Shown here: positions 50,504 to 58,865 of the stretch, one piece after another
How the letters are laid out: each line of letters opens with the position of its first letter
How positions within the stretch are numbered: position 1 is the stretch's first letter
Assembly: GCA_964291465.2 (NCBI GenBank)
Contig: OZ219929.1
Coordinates: 44,221 to 108,220 of the forward strand
DNA: 64,000 nucleotides
Direction: 5' to 3'
Source of the DNA: JAGWBJ01 sp964291465
GTDB taxonomy: Bacteria; Chloroflexota; Dehalococcoidia; Lucifugimonadales; JAGWBF01
The notes under the pieces: model-generated
Databases searched by the model: none
What the model saw: the letters and a program-made list of their open reading frames with translations, nothing else
What the model was told of the DNA's origin: nothing
Translations under genes and position numbers: made by a program

Positions 50504-51418
50504 ATGAAACGGCTCACCAAGGATAAACACGTGTACGACCTCGACCCCGACGCGCCGCCGGCCATAACCATCGAGTCGGGAGAGGAGCTGATAGTGGAGA
50601 CCTGGGACGTGTTCCAGGGCCTGCAGGACTCGGAGTCCATCCACCAGAGGTTCGAGCTGGGGCCCGACCCGTCGGCCCTGCCCATACCTGCTACGGGCCC
50701 CATCTACGTGCGGGACGCCGTGCCCGGCGACGCGCTGAAGATCGACTTCATACGCATGACGCCCATCGACCACGCCATCCAGCGGCAGAGGCCGGGCAGT
50801 GGCTACCTGGACGAGGAGTTCCCGGACATACACGTGACCTTCATGCCCATCGAGGGCGACCACCTGGCCTTTCCCGGCGGCATCAGGATACCCCTCAGCC
50901 CCGACATGGGGATGGTGGCCACCACGCCCACCTACGTGCTCCACCCCTCGGGGCGCATCGGGCCCCATGGGGGCGATATAGACCTGCACGACCTCGGTGA
51001 GGGCACGACGCTCCACCTCCCCGTACTGGTCCCGGGGGGTCTGCTGGTAATGGGCGACGGCCACGCGGCCGCGGGCGAGGCCACCATGGCCGGCACGGCG
51101 GCGGAGGCGCAGCTGGAGGTACACATCCGCGTTACCGTGGAGAAGGGGCGCAACCTGAAGTCGCCACGGGCGTTGACACGGAGCGACTTCGTCATCCTGG
51201 GCCATGACAAGAACGACGGAGACCTGACCGAATGTCTGACCCGGGCCGTGAAGGAGATGCTGGACGTGCTGGTGGAGGAGAAGGGCATGACGCCCAACGA
51301 CGCCTACGCCTTGCTGAGCGTGGCCGGCGCCGTGGTCGGTCCGGCGTCGAACCGACGGCTCTACATGAGCTCGCCCAAGGTCACCCTGGACCGCCAGGTC
51401 TACGAGCAGCTTGGATAG
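50504..51418 (+). CDS. Acetamidase/formamidase family protein
   Basis: Cytoplasmic amidase of the FmdA/AmdA family, 304 residues, releasing ammonia from formamide or acetamide. Visible family features are DVFQGLQDSESI, GPIYVRDAVPGDALKIDFIR, IGPHGGDIDLHDLGEGTTLH (metal and substrate region, with the G-G-N-x-D-type motif as GGDID), LLVMGDGHAAAGEATMAGTA and AYALLSVAGAVVGPASNRRL. Followed by a RidA gene 80 bp on, a sensible partner as RidA clears enamine by-products of nitrogen metabolism. Confidence 0.88.
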   Translation: MKRLTKDKHVYDLDPDAPPAITIESGEELIVETWDVFQGLQDSESIHQRFELGPDPSALPIPATGPIYVRDAVPGDALKIDFIRMTPIDHAIQRQRPGSGYLDEEFPDIHVTFMPIEGDHLAFPGGIRIPLSPDMGMVATTPTYVLHPSGRIGPHGGDIDLHDLGEGTTLHLPVLVPGGLLVMGDGHAAAGEATMAGTAAEAQLEVHIRVTVEKGRNLKSPRALTRSDFVILGHDKNDGDLTECLTRAVKEMLDVLVEEKGMTPNDAYALLSVAGAVVGPASNRRLYMSSPKVTLDRQVYEQLG

Positions 51419-51498
51419 CCGGAGAGACGCCGGGGGGCTGCGTCGGCGTCACTAGCAACGAGGAACGGGACTAGCCACGAGGAAAAGGAGGGTGCATC

Positions 51499-51888
51499 AT
51501 GGCGCAAAAGACGGTGATCAGGCCGCCCGGGTTGCCCGATTCGGGCAGTCCTCTCTCGCGGGCCATCCGGGCGGGGGACTTCGTGTTCGTATCGGGCACG
51601 CCGGCCAGCCCCAACCCGGCAACTGGCCAGCTCGACCCGGACATCAGGGCGCAGGTGAGGAGCTGCCTGGAGACCATCGATACCATCCTGCAGGAGGCGG
51701 GTACGTCCCTGAGCAACGTGGTGGCCGTCACGTCGTACCTCACCGACGCCGGCTATTTCGCCGCCTACAACGAAGAGTACCGCAAATTCTTTCCCAGCGA
51801 CTACCCGTCGCGTACGACGGTCAAGGCGGAGCTGATGAGGCCCGAGATGCTGGTGGAGATCACCGTCACAGCGGTGGTGCCCTCCTAG
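51499..51888 (+). CDS. RidA/YjgF family enamine/imine deaminase
   Basis: A 129-residue protein. The trimer family pattern is present: SPLSRAIRAGDFVFVSGTPA, VRSCLETIDTILQEAGTSLS, VVAVTSYLTDAGYFAAYNEE and SRTTVKAELMRPEMLVEITV, where the Arg binds the substrate carboxylate. It hydrolyses reactive enamines. An AAGGAGG SD lies 8 nt before the ATG. It ends 3 bp from the tRNA-Pro gene that converges on it. Confidence 0.9.
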   Translation: MAQKTVIRPPGLPDSGSPLSRAIRAGDFVFVSGTPASPNPATGQLDPDIRAQVRSCLETIDTILQEAGTSLSNVVAVTSYLTDAGYFAAYNEEYRKFFPSDYPSRTTVKAELMRPEMLVEITVTAVVPS

Positions 51889-51891
51889 CGG

Positions 51892-51966
51892 TGGTCGGGG
51901 CGGGCAGGTTCGAACTGCCGACCTCCTGGTCCCAAACCAGGCGCGCTACCGCTGCGCCACGCCCCG
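51892..51966 (-). tRNA. tRNA-Pro (TGG)
   Basis: A 75-nt cloverleaf on the minus strand: acceptor CGGGGCG/CGCCCCG, D arm GCGCAGCGGTAGCGC, anticodon stem CCTGG/CCAGG around TTTGGGA with anticodon TGG, T arm GGCAGTTCGAACCTGCC and encoded ACCA. Bases 51967-52157 between it and the GPP34 gene show only a TATAAT (52110-52115). Confidence 0.95.
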
Positions 51967-52157
51967 AGAAGCGTCCATATTGGAGGAGCTGTGGAGCCCT
52001 TGCGGAAACCGTAACTCGGTTGTCCACGGCCCCAGTATAGATGATACATCGGGGAGGGCTGCCAGGCAATTGGAGTAAGGCCGCATAGCGCCGCGGTCGT
52101 CAGGTAGGCTATAATGGCCCATATTCCCACTCACGGGACGGAGAGTGTGCAAGTATC

Positions 52158-52805
52158 ATGCTGAGATTCGCCGAGGAAATTATCCTGCTCCTGCTCAACG
52201 ACGATGACGGGAGGTTCGCCCACGTGCCGAGCTGGTCCTTCGACTACGCTCTGGCCGGCGGCGTGCTCATGGACCTGGCGCTGGAGAACCGGATCGACAC
52301 CGACCTGGAGAACTTGTTGCTGCTGGACGCCACGCCGGTGGGCGACAGCCTGCTCGACCCCACGCTGGCCGACATAGAGGAGGGAGAGAAGCACAACGCC
52401 CGCTACTGGGTGGAGCGGACGGCGAACCGGGCCCAGGAGATCCGCGAGGAGGCGCTCGCCCGACTGGTAGCCCAAGGTATACTGGAATGCCGGGACGACC
52501 GTTTCCTGTGGGTGTTCCGGTCCAGGCGCTATCCTGCCATCCAGGGAGAGGTGGAGCGCGAGGTGAAGCTGCGCATCATGGGGGTGCTGTTCAGCGACGA
52601 CATCCCGCACCCGCGTGACGTGGTGATCATCTGCCTCGCCGACGCGTGCGGCATCTTCAACGGGCTGCTGTCCAGGCAGGAGCGGGACAGGGCCGCTCCA
52701 CGCATAGAGCAGGTACGCAAGCTGGACCTCATCGGTCAGGCGATGTCCCAGGCGATCCGGGACATCGAGCTGTCGGTGGCGGCCTCGATACAACCGCATA
52801 TGTAG
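52158..52805 (+). CDS. GPP34 (Golgi phosphoprotein 3-like) family protein
   Basis: A 215-residue protein. The family pattern is clear: EEIILLLLNDDDGRF, the ALAGGVLMDLALENRIDTDL helix, LLLDATPVGDSLLDPTLADI, and EALARLVAQGILECRDDRFL followed by RYPA. The eukaryotic member binds phosphatidylinositol-4-phosphate; bacterial ones are widespread in actinobacteria with unknown roles. A TATAAT lies 43 bp upstream. No SD stands out. It appears to be a single gene. Confidence 0.88.
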   Translation: MLRFAEEIILLLLNDDDGRFAHVPSWSFDYALAGGVLMDLALENRIDTDLENLLLLDATPVGDSLLDPTLADIEEGEKHNARYWVERTANRAQEIREEALARLVAQGILECRDDRFLWVFRSRRYPAIQGEVEREVKLRIMGVLFSDDIPHPRDVVIICLADACGIFNGLLSRQERDRAAPRIEQVRKLDLIGQAMSQAIRDIELSVAASIQPHM

Positions 52806-52885
52806 CGGCCCGTGGCTTGACTCCAGGCCCGTCGACGCATGGGCCATTGGCGCCTAGAGCATCGTGATGGCAATGGCTTGGCCCA

Positions 52886-53110
52886 TTGTCCGCAGTCTCC
52901 GGGTGCCCCCGTCCCTCGTCGAAGGGCCCGTTGGCGGACGGGCTCATCGCCTTCGTGTTTCGCGCCGGCCACGAGACCCGGACCATGATCTACTCGGTGG
53001 ACCGCGACGGCGTGACCGTGACAAGCCGGACCATTCGAGTTGAGGTCAATCGCGTCTTTGACAGCTACCGCGTAGGCGGGGGACCGAAGACCATCCCCGT
53101 GCGACGCTGA
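52886..53110 (+). CDS. Unknown short ORF, possible gene remnant
   Basis: The frame from a TTG at 52886 reads MSAVSGCPRPSSKGP, then LIAFVFRAGHETRTMIYSVD and further, ending KTIPVRR. G or C at third positions is as frequent as in neighbouring genes, so it may be coding, but an in-frame stop lies just upstream and the only ATG is internal (52985). I recognise nothing. It could be the end of a gene that lost its front. Bases 52806-52885 and 53111-53153 contain nothing that I can support. Confidence 0.3.
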   Translation: MSAVSGCPRPSSKGPLADGLIAFVFRAGHETRTMIYSVDRDGVTVTSRTIRVEVNRVFDSYRVGGGPKTIPVRR

Positions 53111-53153
53111 CGCGGGGGTCTGTCCCGAAAACGGTGTGGGTCCGGCCAGCCGG

Positions 53154-55076
53154 TCAGTCGACTTCCTGAAGCTCTGGGACCGGGGCCGTGGGCGCCGTAG
53201 CCGGCAGGGTCATGGTGAACTCGGCGTACTCCCCGTACACCGTGTCCACGGACAGGTCGCCCCCCATCCGCCGGGCCACGTCGGCTGCGATGGGCAGGCC
53301 CAGTCCGGCCCCCGCCGCGCCGTCCCGCGTGGAGAAGAAGGGGTTGAATATGTGGCTAATGACGTCATCGGCGATCCCGGGACCATTATCCCGGACCCGT
53401 ATCTCGGCGGTGTCGTCGACCAAGCGGGTCGAAACGGACAGGACCGGCTCGTAGGCGTCGCCCACGGCTTCCCGCTTCTGCCGCATGGCATGGAAGGCAT
53501 TGGACACCAGGCTCAGGACCGCTTCCCCGAAGTCGTGCTGCACCAGCAGCACCTCACCCAACGATGAGTCCAGGTCGAACACCCGTCTCACGGCGAAGTC
53601 CGGCCACTCTTCTTCGAAGGTCTCGAATCCCGCCTGAACGGCGTTCCGGAGCTCGGAGTTCAAGTCGGTCATCATCGGGTCTCCGCCCACGACTCCGAAG
53701 CTGCGCATACGCTCCACGATGGCCAGCGCCCGCCCCCCGTTGGCAAGCACGCGGTTCAGGCTGTCGGTCAGCTCCTGGCTGATCTCGTCCAGCAGGGCCG
53801 AATCGTCTTTCGACATCCTGTCCCGGTAGTTCTCCAGCATCTCCGTCAGCTCCCTGTACAGGTCGATGGAGCCTTCGGAGAAGTTGTTGACGAAGTTGAG
53901 GGGGTTGCTGATCTCGTGGGCCACGCCGGACACCAGCTCTCCCAGGGCGGCCAGCTTCTCCTGGGCCACGAGGCGGGCCTGCAGGTGCTGCAGCTCCTCG
54001 TTGGTCTGTCGCAGCTCCTCGTTGAGCTGCTCCACGAGGTTTAGACGCTGGACTTCCAAGGCCTGTTGCCGGAAGACCTCCAGGGCTCCGGCCAGCTCGC
54101 CGATCTCGTCGGTCCCCACTTCCGGCACCGGCGTCTCCAGGTCTCCGTCCGCCATCCCCCGCATGCGGTCGGACATTCGCGAAAGCCGACGCACCATACC
54201 GTTGCCGACCCACAGCCAGGCCGCCAGGGTAGCCACGATCACGCTGATCACGCTGATGCCCGTCAGGAGGGTCCGTCCTTCGTCGAAGCTGCTGACGGCC
54301 AGGCCCAGCGTATCCGAAGAGTGGGCCTGGGAGGCCGCCAGCAAGCCCGATACCGACTCATCCAGGGCCGCGCTGGACACGTCGAAGGAGGCCGCCAGGT
54401 CCCTGACGTTCGCTTCCAACGCAAGCTGCAGGCCGCGGACGTAGAATGCTCCCTCGCCCTCTCCCAGGGCTGCCACGGCGGGGTCGATGCCGGCTGCGTC
54501 GAACCTGTTGAACTCGTCCCACAGGGTCCGGAGGGTGGCCTCGTCGTTTGCTTGCAGCGCCTGCCTCAACACGGCCATGGCCGCCTCGGACGCGCCGACG
54601 TCGGAGGAGGTCGTCGCCAGGCGCAACCGATAGCCGGCGGCGGACTCGTTGGCGCTCAGCAGGTCGCTCCGGTTCGCCGCAAGGTTGTCGATGATCCCGG
54701 CCAGGTCGTAGGCCGCGTCGTTGACGGCCTGGGCGTTGGACGTCAGGGCCGGGACTAGGGTCACCTCGCCCAGAGCGGTCTCCAACCGTTGCAGAGAGCT
54801 GGCGACGGCGTCCGCTTCCAGGCCCTGGAACCCGGACTCAGATTCGGCCACCACCTCCAGGCCCAGACTACGTAGGCGCTCCGCCTCCCGAGCGGCGGTC
54901 CAGGACCCTTCCAGGGCCGGTACGGTCTCCGACTGCACTTCGTAGTTGACGTCGCCGCTCTGCTCGAAGTAGTAGACACCCACCGCAGCCGACACCAGGG
55001 TCAGCACCACCGCGAATCCCAGGGCCAGGTAGAGCCGTGCGCCGATACGCCGCCACCGGTCCATCAAGAAGCGCAT
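53154..55076 (-). CDS. Membrane sensor histidine kinase
   Basis: A 640-residue kinase. A first membrane segment (LYLALGFAVVLTLVSAAVGV) precedes a helical extracytoplasmic sensor region of about 240 residues (four-helix-bundle-like), followed by a second membrane segment near ISVISVIVATLAAWLWVGNG, a HAMP domain (RLSRMSDRMRGMADGDLETP) and a coiled coil. The H box is LGELVSGVAHEISNPLNFVN (His about 387). The ATPase domain has LSLVSNAFHAMRQ (N box), VRDNGPGI, FFSTRD and GAGLGLPIAADVARRMGGDL. No PAS domain and no response regulator next to it. The signal is unknown. Start chosen at MRFLMDRW. Confidence 0.92.
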   Translation of the reverse strand: MRFLMDRWRRIGARLYLALGFAVVLTLVSAAVGVYYFEQSGDVNYEVQSETVPALEGSWTAAREAERLRSLGLEVVAESESGFQGLEADAVASSLQRLETALGEVTLVPALTSNAQAVNDAAYDLAGIIDNLAANRSDLLSANESAAGYRLRLATTSSDVGASEAAMAVLRQALQANDEATLRTLWDEFNRFDAAGIDPAVAALGEGEGAFYVRGLQLALEANVRDLAASFDVSSAALDESVSGLLAASQAHSSDTLGLAVSSFDEGRTLLTGISVISVIVATLAAWLWVGNGMVRRLSRMSDRMRGMADGDLETPVPEVGTDEIGELAGALEVFRQQALEVQRLNLVEQLNEELRQTNEELQHLQARLVAQEKLAALGELVSGVAHEISNPLNFVNNFSEGSIDLYRELTEMLENYRDRMSKDDSALLDEISQELTDSLNRVLANGGRALAIVERMRSFGVVGGDPMMTDLNSELRNAVQAGFETFEEEWPDFAVRRVFDLDSSLGEVLLVQHDFGEAVLSLVSNAFHAMRQKREAVGDAYEPVLSVSTRLVDDTAEIRVRDNGPGIADDVISHIFNPFFSTRDGAAGAGLGLPIAADVARRMGGDLSVDTVYGEYAEFTMTLPATAPTAPVPELQEVD

Positions 55077-55139
55077 GCCGAAAACAACTCCTGGAAGTAT
55101 CTGGAGCCGGCGGAACCAGTGTGGGAGCAGCCGATTCCG

Positions 55140-55154
55140 GTGGTAGGATACCAC
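55140..55154. repeat. Palindrome upstream of the histidine kinase gene
   Basis: GTGGTA-GGA-TACCAC, a perfect 6-bp inverted repeat. It overlaps a possible -10 (TATCCT on the minus strand, 19 nt behind TTGTCA), so it could be an operator. Confidence 0.35.
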
Positions 55155-55221
55155 AGCTTGCTTGCCTGATGACAAGGCCGCCATCGGCGGGAGGGATGCT
55201 CGGTAGTGCCGTGGACCCGGT

Positions 55222-56304
55222 TCAGTCCGATACCGGGACGGTAGCGGCCCGGGTGGTGGACCAGGTGGGGAGCCACGCCGAGTGCCTCCCGTCGCCGCCC
55301 GCCACGACTATGAGTATGTTCCGGGGCGAGGACACGGGCGGGACCATGAAGCTGTCGTCGTGCTCGTTGACCCACGTGGGCCAGGTGCGGCTGGACCAGT
55401 AACCCCGACCCCGGAGGCGGCCGACGGGCATCCGGGCGTTCTCCATCACGTAGGCCTTGACGTCGTCCTTGCCGAACCCATCCTCGTGCATCTCCTGGGC
55501 GTGCTCGGGCCCGATGACCAGGAGCATGTGGGTCTCGCGGCCGATGACGTAGTGGCCCATGTTGCCGGGGCTGACCAGCGAGCTGCAGATGGTGTCGAGT
55601 ACGTCCCGGCCCGACGTGACGGTCATGTCGCTGATCTGGTGGAAGCCCGTGACCCCCACGACGGTGACGGCGCTGGTCCCCGCGGGGTAGCCCCGCTCCA
55701 CGTGCAGGGGGTCCCAGGGGCTGCGGCCCTCGTTCTCGGCGATACACATGGTGTACTTGCCGGGGTGACCCAGGGTCGACTTGTCCGTCACTCCCGGTAT
55801 GGCGCCTCCTATGTTGCGCATGACAAGGCGCAGGGCCCTGCCTATGGTGGCGTTGGCCCGGTAGCCGTGGCCGAAGACCCCGGTGTCGGCGTTGACCTGC
55901 AGCCGGGCTGCCGCCGGGCCGTTGACGATCACCAGCGGGGCTGCCCCTCCGGTGGTGGACTGGATGCCGCCGACGTTGAACCCCTCGGTGCAGACACCCT
56001 GCACGGCTGCCAGGACCACCGGGAAGTAGCTGGGGTCACACCCTGCCATGACGGCGTTGATGGCGACCTTCTCGACGGTGGCTGTGCCGTCGCCGGGGGG
56101 GAAGCGCCCCAGGACTTCCGACGGGTCCAGCTCGCAGCTTCGGAGCATCTCGACGACGCGGTCCTCGGAGGGGGGCACGATGGGCAGGCCGTCGGTCCAG
56201 CCGCGCTGGTAGTACAGGTCGTTTATGGCTTCCGGGGAGGCCGATACCTGGAGCCGCCGCGACCTTAGCTGCGGGTTGGATGGCATCAGCGGGTTAGATG
56301 GCAT
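55222..56304 (-). CDS. Unknown protein coupled to the UGSC selenoprotein
   Basis: A 360-residue protein. It has conserved-looking segments such as NDLYYQRGWTDGLPIVPPSE, VEKVAINAVMAGCDPSYFPV, GFNVGGIQSTTGGAAPLVIV, GKYTMCIAENEGRSPWDPLH and VTVVGVTGFHQISDMT. I do not recognise a named domain; the Gly-rich turns and the single Cys residues suggest an enzyme. The first 18 bases are duplicated in tandem (ATGCCATCTAACCCGCTG then ATGCCATCCAACCCGCAG), giving two possible ATG starts six codons apart. The first ATG shares one base with the selenoprotein stop (TGATG), so the two proteins are made together. Confidence 0.75.
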   Translation of the reverse strand: MPSNPLMPSNPQLRSRRLQVSASPEAINDLYYQRGWTDGLPIVPPSEDRVVEMLRSCELDPSEVLGRFPPGDGTATVEKVAINAVMAGCDPSYFPVVLAAVQGVCTEGFNVGGIQSTTGGAAPLVIVNGPAAARLQVNADTGVFGHGYRANATIGRALRLVMRNIGGAIPGVTDKSTLGHPGKYTMCIAENEGRSPWDPLHVERGYPAGTSAVTVVGVTGFHQISDMTVTSGRDVLDTICSSLVSPGNMGHYVIGRETHMLLVIGPEHAQEMHEDGFGKDDVKAYVMENARMPVGRLRGRGYWSSRTWPTWVNEHDDSFMVPPVSSPRNILIVVAGGDGRHSAWLPTWSTTRAATVPVSD

Positions 56305-56852
56305 CAGGAGGAGGTCCCGCCGGTGAGGGACCGAACGATGTCGGGCAGGGCCCCCAAGGCCATCTCCGCGATGTCGTCGGGCTTCTTGCTGGCTATGGGG
56401 TGGCCAATCACCACCACGGGATGGGCCGGCATCCCCAGGGTCTCACCCCTGAGCCGGGCCAGGCGGGTGAAGGCGTTGGTGATCACCGTTACGGAGGGAA
56501 CGCCCCTCTTCTCGGTCTCTATTCCGTCGTGGAGACCCCACGACGTGCAGGACCCTCAATCGGCTACCGCGTGGATCACCGCGTCGCACGGGGCGGCGAC
56601 CTGGTCTATGAGGTCGGGCGGCGCCGGGGTGTTGGCGTTGGCCTTGCGGCGGTACACGACCTGGGACACGCCGTACCGGTCTCTCAGGAGGGCTTCCATG
56701 TTTTCGAGGAACACGTCGGAGTTGTGCTTCGTGTTGTCCACCAGCCCGATGGTGGTCCCCTGGAGCGAGGCCAGCCGGGCCGCCAGGGCGTGCTCCTCCG
56801 GCACGTCCTCGGCGGATGGGTCCAACAGGGTCACGGTTTCGCTCGCCGTCAT
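56304..56852 (-). CDS. UGSC-family selenoprotein (in-frame UGA read as Sec)
   Basis: A reading frame of 182 residues interrupted only by UGA at codon 99 (56558-56556). Before it: TIGLVDNTKHNSDVFLENME and CDAVIHAVAD; after it: GSCTSWGLHDGIETEKRGVP, TNAFTRLARLRG and GMPAHPVVVIGHPIASKKPD. Both halves have the same GC-rich third positions and belong to the UGSC family, named for Sec-Gly-Ser-Cys. The Sec/Cys pair suggests a redox role, possibly selenenylsulfide chemistry; the reaction is unknown. A SECIS-like hairpin follows the UGA. AAGGAGG lies 7 nt before the chosen ATG. The stop is shared with the next gene (TGATG). SelA, SelB, SelC and SelD must be encoded elsewhere. Confidence 0.9.
56525..56558 (-). 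promoter_or_regulatory. Bacterial SECIS element
   Basis: UGA (56558-56556), 10 nt, then CGUCGUGG (56545-56538), loop GGUCU (56537-56533), CCACGACG (56532-56525): a perfect 8-bp stem. The GGUCU loop and the distance from the UGA match the fdhF-type SECIS of Escherichia coli, which SelB recognises. Confidence 0.85.
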
Positions 56853-56961
56853 TACCGGGCCTCCTTGGAGTGGGGGGAGTTCGACCGCAGCGTCGGTTGG
56901 GCCGATTATAGCGTCTTCCAAGGGCGGGGGCAAAGGCGGGCGCAAAGGCCGGGGGCAGGCC

Positions 56962-57912
56962 TTACGCCTCCAGGGCCCGCCGCTTCTCGCCGTCCCTGGC
57001 CCGGCAGGCGGCGGACCTGCGCAGCACGTCCTTGGCCCACTCGTCCACGGGCACGTCGATCATCCGGCCGGCAAAAGGCACCGCCGCCGTGCCTGCCGCC
57101 ACGGCCTGGGCGAACACCTCTCTAACCTGGGTATAGTACTCCACGAGCTCCGGGGCCGGTGTCATGGCCGCGTTGACCGGCTCCAGCCACGAGGCGTCGC
57201 GGCACAGGACGCCCTTGAATCCCATGTTCCTCCCGTCCGTTGCCATCCGGAAGACATCGTCCCGGCCGGGGTCCGTCGCCGCCAGGTCCAGGGGGCGGGC
57301 GATGCCCACCGGCTGGACTCCGGCGTGGGTGGCTTCCATGATCAGCCGGCCCGCGGCGAACTCCAGCGGGTCGTGCGTGGTGGAGGGCCAAACGCCTATG
57401 TCCGTGCAGAAGTCCGTCTCTGCCAGACCGACCTGGGTCACCCTCGGGTCGGCGGCGACGATCTCCCGGACGTTCCACACGCCCAGGGCCGACCCCAGCA
57501 GCGCTATGATCTCCAGAGAGCCTTCCCTGATCCCCCGGAGTCTCTCCATCTCCAGCAGGACCTGGGCGGCTGCCGCCACATCCCCGGCAGTCCCGACCTT
57601 GGGAAGCACGATGCCCGAGACGCCCTCCCATATGCCCGCCTCCAGGTCGGCGTGGAGGAAGGGCGGGTTCACACGCACGAACACCTCCGAGGCCCCGGCG
57701 GCGGCCCTGGGAATTGCCTCGCGAACGGCGGCGCGGGCCTCGGCCTTGCGGGAATCGGGGACGCCGTCCTCCAGGTCAAGGGTCACAGCGTCGGGATGAC
57801 TTTCCCAGGCGCCCTTGGACGATTCCAGGGACGCCAGGGCCTCTCCGTCGGTCAGGGGCACGACCAGGTTGGAGCGGCGGACGAAGTCCAGGGTATGTTC
57901 CGGGCGTGGCAT
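56962..57912 (-). CDS. CitE/HpcH-HpaI family lyase, copy C
   Basis: A barrel protein of 316 residues, last of three tandem paralogues. It has VTLDLEDGVPDSRK (metal Asp/Glu), EVFVRVNPPFLHADL with the substrate Arg, the IIALLGSALGVWNVREIVAA segment, and GLAETDFCTDIGVW. The second metal-site Glu motif found in copy B (IETATGVVN) is changed here to LLGSALGVW, so the active site may be altered. CitE-like proteins act on citryl-, malyl- or other CoA thioesters. It overlaps copy B by one base. Confidence 0.82.
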   Translation of the reverse strand: MPRPEHTLDFVRRSNLVVPLTDGEALASLESSKGAWESHPDAVTLDLEDGVPDSRKAEARAAVREAIPRAAAGASEVFVRVNPPFLHADLEAGIWEGVSGIVLPKVGTAGDVAAAAQVLLEMERLRGIREGSLEIIALLGSALGVWNVREIVAADPRVTQVGLAETDFCTDIGVWPSTTHDPLEFAAGRLIMEATHAGVQPVGIARPLDLAATDPGRDDVFRMATDGRNMGFKGVLCRDASWLEPVNAAMTPAPELVEYYTQVREVFAQAVAAGTAAVPFAGRMIDVPVDEWAKDVLRRSAACRARDGEKRRALEA

Positions 57913-58865
57913 CAGGCGGACTCCCCGGGCTCTTCCGCGGCCCTGGTGCGCGAGACCGCCTCGGCCTTCTCCCGGTCCCGCTCGGCGCAGGCTTCGGCCC
58001 ACTCCAGGAGCTCCCGGGCCTTCCGCGCCTCGTACTTGTCGACCACCCTCCCGTTCACCTCTTCCCAGGTCTTGCCCTGGGACACCAGCCGCCGGTAGGC
58101 CTCCAGCACGCCGCGGGCGTCCTCCACCTCGTCGGGAGGCGGCGTCAACCCGCGTATCTGGGGCTCCACCACGTTGGGATGGAGGCCGCTGCCGTGGCGG
58201 AGGCCGCACTTCCTGGCGGTGTCCGCCTCCTGGAAGGCGCGGTCGGGGTCGCTGACGCTGCCGGTGGTGTTGGCGACGAAGGGCATGTTGGTCGGCTCCA
58301 GGCCAAGGACCCGGGCGGCCAGCTCCAGCTCCCCCTTGCTGTACACGAACTGGTCGAACCCCACGAACATCTCGATGCCCAGGTCTCGGGACATGTCGTA
58401 GCCCGTCCCTCCGCCCAGGTCTACGATACGGGGGCTGGCGGCGGCCATCTCGTACCCGTTGACCACGCCCGTGGCCGTCTCGATGTTGGCCCCTATCTGC
58501 ACGGTGCCGGGCCTTATGCCCCGCTCCCTCTCCAGGCGGGTAATGATCCGGTCCAGCTTCCGGATCTCGTCGGCCGTCTCGGCCTTGGGATAGTTGACAC
58601 GGTCGAGGCCCGGCCAGACGATGGCCTCCAGGTCCGCCTGGACGTAGTCGTGGTTGATTCGGGTAAACACCTCGGCCCCGCCCTTGGAGACCTTGCCGAT
58701 GGCCTCCTTCACCAGTGTCCTGGCGTGGGGCTTCCTCCATTCGGGGACCGAGTCCTCCAGGTCCAGGTTTATGTAGTCGCATCCCCTGGTCCACGCCCGG
58801 TCCACGAATCGTGGGGTGTTCACCGGCATGGTCAATCCGGACCGTCGGACGGCTCTACTGGTCAT
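57912..58865 (-). CDS. CitE/HpcH-HpaI family lyase, copy B
   Basis: A 317-residue barrel protein and the most classical of the three. CDYINLDLEDSVPEWRK holds the acidic pair, EVFTRINHDYVQADLEAIVW the Arg, QIGANIETATGVVNGYEMAA the metal-site Glu, and DLGGGTGYDMSRDLG the following Asp loop. Residues for metal and CoA thioester are intact, so activity is likely. Its ATG overlaps the stop of copy A as ATGA, and its stop overlaps copy C as TGATG. Malyl-, citramalyl- or similar CoA lyase chemistry is possible; the substrate is not determined. Confidence 0.87.
   Translation of the reverse strand: MTSRAVRRSGLTMPVNTPRFVDRAWTRGCDYINLDLEDSVPEWRKPHARTLVKEAIGKVSKGGAEVFTRINHDYVQADLEAIVWPGLDRVNYPKAETADEIRKLDRIITRLERERGIRPGTVQIGANIETATGVVNGYEMAAASPRIVDLGGGTGYDMSRDLGIEMFVGFDQFVYSKGELELAARVLGLEPTNMPFVANTTGSVSDPDRAFQEADTARKCGLRHGSGLHPNVVEPQIRGLTPPPDEVEDARGVLEAYRRLVSQGKTWEEVNGRVVDKYEARKARELLEWAEACAERDREKAEAVSRTRAAEEPGESA

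Noticed and set aside
55222..55224. Second possible in-frame selenocysteine UGA at the end of the UGSC partner
   Set aside because: The sequence after this UGA is not coding-like and no SECIS hairpin follows; it is a normal stop.
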